A stretch of DNA of 64,000 nt from the NCBI GenBank assembly GCA_001602415.1, contig CP012155.1, positions 1,844,718-1,908,717 of the forward strand, given 5' to 3'. Below, piece after piece: positions 59,532-64,000 of the stretch. Made by a program: the position numbers and the translations under genes. A model generated the notes under the pieces. It saw nothing but the letters and a program-made list of their open reading frames with translations. It made no database searches and had not been told where the DNA came from. How positions within the stretch are numbered: position 1 is the first letter of the stretch; every line of letters starts with the position of its first letter. This stretch comes from Bacteroidetes bacterium UKL13-3 (GTDB taxonomy: Bacteria > Bacteroidota > Bacteroidia > UKL13-3).

Positions 59532-60038
59532 ATGCGCATATTAATTACGACTATCTGCACAATCATCTTATTTATATTATCTTCTACTATCTCAACAGTG
59601 TATGCACAAGATACCCTTATAACAAAGAATAAATTAGAAGTTCGAGCTACTAATCGTACTGGTACATTACTGAAATTTAAAGATCTTATTGGCGCTGCAC
59701 AAGCCGAAGAGTTACCAGAAGCAGTTAAACATTTCAGAAAAGCAAAAATGTATGATATAGCAGGTAATGTGATTGGTTTACCTGGTGCTTTTTTACTGGG
59801 CTATTCGCTTGGATATGGACTTACTTCACCAGATGGAATTAATGGCAGTATGTTATTGGTTGGAACCGGTTTAGTAGGCCTTCAATACACAATGGTTGCT
59901 ACCCTTCGCGATCCCAATATTCGAAAAGGGATTAACATATCTGCAGGTGGAGCAAATTATCCACTTTCTCACTATGAAAAATATTTAACACCCCAACCTC
60001 GTTCGCATTTTATCTATAAAGTCCCAAGAAAATGGTGA
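59532..60038 (+). CDS. Exported protein of unknown function in the Rhs array
   Basis: A 168-residue protein with a signal peptide ending TVYAQ, a charged segment and then two glycine-rich hydrophobic helices (about 80-95 and 105-125). No family recognised. It ends inside the next lipoprotein gene (7-bp overlap), so the two are coupled. Confidence 0.6.
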   Translation: MRILITTICTIILFILSSTISTVYAQDTLITKNKLEVRATNRTGTLLKFKDLIGAAQAEELPEAVKHFRKAKMYDIAGNVIGLPGAFLLGYSLGYGLTSPDGINGSMLLVGTGLVGLQYTMVATLRDPNIRKGINISAGGANYPLSHYEKYLTPQPRSHFIYKVPRKW

Positions 60039-60553
60039 AATATTTAATAATAATTATTGTTTCGTTTCAACTAATTAGTTGTCGATCTAATTTGAAAGCT
60101 CCAAATGTTATTGAAGCCCCGTTTAGCATGAATGTCATACTTTCAAGAGACTCGACATTTACAAATGATACAGTTAGTATTTGGGTAGAATTTGAGAATT
60201 TTTCCGATACCTTTATTCCGTATATTCCAGAGTCCAATCTTAGTTTAAGTATTCTCAACCCAGATTTGTTCATACCTTTTGGCTATCTGAAAAAGTATAA
60301 CCACATAATCTCAAATGTGCTAGAGAGTGATACCAATGGTTTCATTTTCAGACCCCGCGAAAGAATAAGAAAGCAATTTATTATTCAAATAGATACATCC
60401 TTGTTCAACGTTGGTATCAATAAAATACACACTCGATATAATTCAACAATAAATGTAAACAAAAAGAAATCGAAAAGGGGTAAAACATACTATAATATCA
60501 AAGCCCCCGATGTTTATTTATACGTTGCTAGCGAAGCACCAAATTCTCGCTAG
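60032..60553 (+). CDS. Candidate lipoprotein (immunity-like) in the Rhs array
   Basis: A 173-residue lipoprotein with lipobox FQLISCRSN. The mature part is beta-rich, with VSIWVEFENFSDTFIPYIP resembling the strand pattern SFSMTLFNHSDSSIYLN of the gene at 58922, so they may share a fold. It overlaps the gene before it by 7 bp. Its last codons and stop lie within a 28-bp perfect palindrome. Confidence 0.6.
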   Translation: MVKYLIIIIVSFQLISCRSNLKAPNVIEAPFSMNVILSRDSTFTNDTVSIWVEFENFSDTFIPYIPESNLSLSILNPDLFIPFGYLKKYNHIISNVLESDTNGFIFRPRERIRKQFIIQIDTSLFNVGINKIHTRYNSTINVNKKKSKRGKTYYNIKAPDVYLYVASEAPNSR

Positions 60554-60565
60554 CGAGAATTTGGT
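60538..60565. repeat. 28-bp perfect palindrome
   Basis: A self-complementary sequence centred on GCTAGC with arms ACCAAATTCTC; no T run follows. It covers the stop codon of the lipoprotein gene (60551-60553). It could be a terminator-like hairpin, a protein-binding site or a recombination site. Confidence 0.85.
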
Positions 60566-60616
60566 CAAACCAACCAATAACTATTTAACTTACCCTGCAT
60601 AATATTAATTCATAAA

Positions 60617-61459
60617 ATGAAAAAGGTCTTAGTCTTAGTTGTATTTCTTTCTGTAAATTTATTATTACGTGGTCAAGCTTTTATTGATCAGCGAATAGAA
60701 TTTGTAACTTCTTATGAAGAGTCGTTACGTACAAAAGTATTTAATAAGTCTTATACAGAATTAAGAGTCATAAATGAAAATAATGTATATCTCATCGATT
60801 CGTCAGTATTTTTATTAATTGATGCTAATTATGTCAATGATTCAATAGAATTATTTTATCAAACCTCTTTGAATAAAGTAGTAGTAAAAAAAGTATTATC
60901 CCCGATTCCAATTCCTAAGAGGTATAAACAAGATTTCTCATATAAGTATCTTAGAATAAATTATGTTAGCAGCGAGGGTTGGGAACTATCAGACACTTTT
61001 ATTTCAAGTTCTTATACGCAGGAACTTGTTAAAGTGTATGATTTCTATGGTGTTCAAATAACGGTTAATATTGGTGGCTATATGAGGGCATTAAAGGATA
61101 GCAGAGTAAAGTGGGATGTGCCTCATTTTAGAAGTTCAATGCTTGATGTAGTGATGGATTTCGATAAAAAGGATATTATAGATTATCAAGACGGAAAAAT
61201 TCTATATAACTATGTAGAAAAAGGAGGGACGTTTGGGAAGCCTAAAACACACTTATTAGAAATTGACTTAAATAGTGGCAAGGTAACTTTTAAGTCCCCT
61301 TTTAATCAAAATGTAAGTGCATTTTATCTTGAAAATGGGAATATCGTTTTTGTTGCCAAAACAGATGGAATTGTGAATCGCCTATACGTGTTTGATAAGA
61401 AGAAGAAAAAGGTAATATCTGATTATTTTGGATTTATAACGAACGCAATTTGTTTGTGA
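60617..61459 (+). CDS. Exported protein of unknown function preceding module 2
   Basis: A 280-residue protein with a signal peptide ending LLLRGQA, then a beta-rich region with repeated strands (YLRINYVSSEGWELS, LLEIDLNSGKVTFKSP, FYLENGNIVFVAKTDG) like a small beta-propeller or sandwich. No family recognised. It ends 6 bp before the Rhs core sequence of module 2, so it belongs to the array as a possible immunity or cargo protein. Confidence 0.6.
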   Translation: MKKVLVLVVFLSVNLLLRGQAFIDQRIEFVTSYEESLRTKVFNKSYTELRVINENNVYLIDSSVFLLIDANYVNDSIELFYQTSLNKVVVKKVLSPIPIPKRYKQDFSYKYLRINYVSSEGWELSDTFISSSYTQELVKVYDFYGVQITVNIGGYMRALKDSRVKWDVPHFRSSMLDVVMDFDKKDIIDYQDGKILYNYVEKGGTFGKPKTHLLEIDLNSGKVTFKSPFNQNVSAFYLENGNIVFVAKTDGIVNRLYVFDKKKKKVISDYFGFITNAICL

Positions 61460-61464
61460 CTTAG

Positions 61465-62831
61465 CTATGTGCTAAAACAGAGAGATGCAACCAATTAACA
61501 GTAAATGAAGATGAAGTTACCTACCTTTATGCCGAAGGAAAACCGTTTGCCATGCACCGCAAAAGCGATAATAACATATATTACTTGCATGTAGATTACC
61601 AAAATAGCTTATTAGCTATTAGCAATGAAGTTGGACAAGTTTTGGAACGCAGAAGCTATGATGCATGGGGCAGGCCAAGAAAAAATATTGATTTAGAATA
61701 CAACTTACCCAATCCATTTGGAGGCAGTAGCAGTTCGTTTACTATGAGAGGCTATACGTTTCACGAACACTTGGAGATGGTTGGATTGATTAACATGAAT
61801 GGGCGCGTGTATGATCCGATATTGGGGAGGATGCTAAGCCCAGATAATTACGTGCAAGCACCTGATAATACACAAAGTTTTAACAGGTACAGTTATTGTT
61901 GGAATAATCCGTTAAAGTACACCGACCCGAGTGGTGATATAATTTTTACGGCTGCTGTACTAATTGCGGCACCATTTACCGGAGGAGCTTCATTGGCTCT
62001 TTTACCTTATGCCGTGGGCGCAGATGTGGGTATGTGGCAAGGTGGTTCCATGGCAAATGGCACAGCTAATCCGTTTAAATGGGATTATAGTAGTGGTAAA
62101 ACTTGGGGGTATATGGGTGCTGGAGCAGTTATTGGAGGAGCTTCCGCATTTGCTGGAGCTGGCACAGGAGCTATATTAACACAACTACTTTAACGGCTAA
62201 TCATGTGCTGTATGGAGCTATAACGGGGTCTGTAAGCGGTCCAATAGGTGGATTTGGAATGGGCGGTTTAAGCGGAGTTCACAAAAATGGCAAATGGGAC
62301 TGGAGTAGCGCTTGGAGTGGAATGGGAGCTGGAGCTGCCGGAGGGTTTATTTTGGGTGGGGCTTCTACCGCTGCCGGAAATTGGATAATGGGCAGGAATA
62401 TTTGGAATGGACATGGCAAGTATAAAGTAGACCCGGGCTTACTAAGTGACGCGGCTAAAAAGCACAATCCGGATTTGAGTGATTTGGTAGAGTCTGAACC
62501 TAAACCTGGAACACAGAATGGTAAAGTTGAAATTGGTGAATTAAGTATAGATGAATTTAATGGGCATCAATTAGGAAATAGAACTGATATTACTTCTAGT
62601 AACAGTGTTTCTAATAAACTTATGTTATCTGACTCAAAGGACTATATGAGGATTCTTCAACATAAAACTGGAAAACAATTTACTTGGAGCAAGGATGGGA
62701 ATGCTAAATATCTGATAGATGGAGACATTAAGTATAGTTTTAGAGGAAACGCAAAAGGTTGGAATTATGGACCAACAATTGATGTATTCAGAAATAATAA
62801 ACCAATTGAGAAAATGAGATTTTTATGGTAG
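61465..62831 (+). pseudogene. Orphan Rhs module 2: core fragment and toxin domain, frameshifted
   Basis: In-frame Rhs core sequence begins at about 61465 (NEDEVTYLYAEGKPFAMHRKS) but has no start codon before the ATG at 61552. The frame reads through GLINMNGRVYDPILGRMLSPD and NPLKYTDPSGD and then a Gly/Ala-rich linker, but stops at 62191-62193. The linker goes on in the next frame from about 62103 to the stop at 62831, so one base is missing between 62103 and 62190; the numbers (1280 bp from 61552) fit a 1-bp loss. The C-terminal 130 residues (KVEIGELSIDEFNGHQL to NKPIEKMRFLW) are an unknown toxin-type domain. Confidence 0.75.
61669..61935 (+). repeat. Rhs core DNA repeat, copy 2
   Basis: Second of the three copies. 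Its middle section is closest to copy 3 and its start closest to copy 1; its end is the most diverged. Confidence 0.9.
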
Positions 62832-63523
62832 TTGCAAATAATAAAGAATATAGCTGGTTAAAGACGTACACTAATAGTCAGTTTTCAATCGGCAAACTCA
62901 AATCGCCATCAGTACTCACAGTAAAAGAGTACTTTCCACCGAATACATTTAAGCATTATCTTAAACTGTTTGTTCCCTATTTTATTGCTGATGAAATCTT
63001 GGTACATAAAAAGAATCCTGATGTCCTATTAAATGAATGCATACAGAAACTAAAACGAACAAAAGCGAAAGATTTGGCGTTCAAACTAGATTTGCGATTT
63101 GATGTTGAATTTGGGTTCTCAAAGATATTAGGGAAATATTCATATTTGCCAGATGGAATTCATTTATGTAAAGACGCAACCTATTTGTGTTTAAACAGGT
63201 TAATTCAGGAAATCGGCACAAACGATATTTGTTATTTTGTTGGTGACACCGATCATGGAAAGTATGATATAAATGATGAGGGATACGAAAGTTGGTTTGA
63301 AACAGGTGAAATCCATAATATACTGAAGTATTATGAGTTATTACCGTATTATTTTCCAAGCTATATGTGGAATGCGAATAAAGATTGGTGCATTTGCTCT
63401 CCTGAAGGAATTGATGATTATTTAATTATTGGATGCAATCAATTTGTACACGATAAGATAATAAGCATAGAAACTCTTGATGCAATATCTTTGAATTATA
63501 CTGATAAATTCTATTCAATGTAA
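62825..63523 (+). CDS. Candidate cytoplasmic immunity protein of module 2
   Basis: A 232-residue soluble protein without signal peptide or membrane helix, rich in Tyr, Asp and Glu. It starts 7 bp before the end of the toxin frame (ATGGTAG), the tight overlap usual for toxin-immunity pairs. No family recognised. A cytoplasmic immunity implies that the module 2 toxin acts in the cytoplasm. It is intact although its toxin is frameshifted. Confidence 0.65.
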   Translation: MVVANNKEYSWLKTYTNSQFSIGKLKSPSVLTVKEYFPPNTFKHYLKLFVPYFIADEILVHKKNPDVLLNECIQKLKRTKAKDLAFKLDLRFDVEFGFSKILGKYSYLPDGIHLCKDATYLCLNRLIQEIGTNDICYFVGDTDHGKYDINDEGYESWFETGEIHNILKYYELLPYYFPSYMWNANKDWCICSPEGIDDYLIIGCNQFVHDKIISIETLDAISLNYTDKFYSM

Positions 63524-63679
63524 ATGTTTTCTTTATTTTTAGTTTTGAATCATGTTAGTGCACTTTAAAACACGCTATGTTTTACTCTTTGTTACAGCCA
63601 ACATTCATGATGCTTTAGCAATATGTTGTTAGTGTTCAAAAGGTGCTATGTTTATCCCGCTAGGAGTTGAAAAACCTCA

Positions 63680-63954
63680 GGCAGGCCAAGAAAAAATATT
63701 GATTTAGAATACAACTTACCCAATCCATTTGGTGGTAGCAGCAGTTCGTTTACCATAAGAGGCTATACGTTTCAAGAACACTTGGAGATGGTTGGATTGA
63801 TAAATATGAATGGCCGTGTATATGACCCAATATTAGGGAGGATGCTAAGCCCGGATAATTTAGTTCCAGACGCAGCCAATACCCAAGGTTATAATAGGTA
63901 TTCGTATTGTTATAATAACCCACTCAAGTACACCGATCCAGATGGAAATGAGCC
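63680..63954 (+). repeat. Rhs core DNA repeat, copy 3
   Basis: Third direct copy, 275 bp; matches copy 2 in the middle and copy 1 in the end part. The preceding 150 bp hold no recognisable feature. Confidence 0.9.
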
Positions 63955-64000
63955 GATAACATTAACGATACTTGCTGTTGTTGCTTTAGGTACATATCTA
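63680..64000 (+). CDS. Orphan Rhs module 3: core fragment, no start codon, cut by the window end
   Basis: Rhs core sequence appears abruptly at GRPRKNIDLEYNLPNPFGG and continues through GLINMNGRVYDPILGRMLSPD and NPLKYTDPDGNEPI into the start of a hydrophobic C-terminal region (TLTILAVVALGTYL). A stop codon lies four codons upstream (63668-63670) and there is no ATG before the core, so as it stands it cannot be translated from its own start. It is probably a silent donor module. Confidence 0.8.

Noticed and set aside
60538-60565. Palindrome as ordinary intrinsic terminator
   Set aside because: No T run follows on either strand, so I list it as a palindrome of unknown role.
61964-62179. Third-frame open stretch inside Rhs module 2
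   Set aside because: It is an out-of-frame shadow of the Gly/Ala-rich linker and gives an implausible protein.

Overview
The window is an AT-rich chromosomal segment of a member of the Bacteroidota; I cannot place it below phylum. Supporting traits are two secreted proteases with type IX secretion C-terminal domains, an ExbB-ExbD-ExbD-TonB operon whose TonB has the NQAYGAYVLRK-type N-terminus, a TlpA-like lipoprotein, DUF4159 and Mpo1-like proteins, a three-gene pnt transhydrogenase, and promoter-like TAnnTTTG boxes without clear Shine-Dalgarno sites.

Positions 1 to about 55 kb are mostly core and housekeeping genes: nucleotide metabolism (purB, pyrC, folA), replication (gyrB), translation and RNA modification (alaS, gatB, rsmE, miaA), DNA repair (ogt), central metabolism (pckA, pnt), lipid and wall metabolism (fabI, mpl, LytM and NlpC/P60 hydrolases), envelope energisation (exbB-exbD-exbD-tonB, followed by a PstS-like lipoprotein and a TPR protein), a PhoR/PhoB-like two-component pair and a lone Hpt protein. 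Genes are short-spaced, with several 4-bp overlaps and many clear intrinsic terminators. A 16-copy heptamer tract ends one base upstream of the start codon of the TlpA-like gene.

At 51.0-55.0 kb the pnt operon (pntA1, pntA2, pntB) carries two insertions of accessory genes in the same orientation. A MntA/HepT-type toxin-antitoxin pair lies between pntA1 and pntA2 with overlaps or a 2-nt gap, and a frameshifted four-helix-bundle (23S-IVS-like) gene lies between pntA2 and pntB.

At 55.2-57.6 kb two nearly identical IS30-family elements lie in inverted orientation around about 180 bp. They separate the core chromosome from an accessory region that runs to the end of the window. This region (57.6-64.0 kb) is a tandem array of truncated Rhs modules. 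Each module is a fragment of the Rhs core ending at the NPLKYTDP motif, then a different C-terminal domain, and, where the window shows it, small downstream genes that are good immunity candidates. Module 1 ends in a domain with a zinc-peptidase-like HEYIH motif and is followed by candidate lipoprotein immunity genes. Module 2 has a frameshift in its toxin reading frame and overlaps a cytoplasmic immunity candidate. Module 3 has no start codon and runs off the window. The core fragments are mosaics of one another at the DNA level, as expected if they serve as recombination donors for a full-length Rhs gene, which is not visible here.
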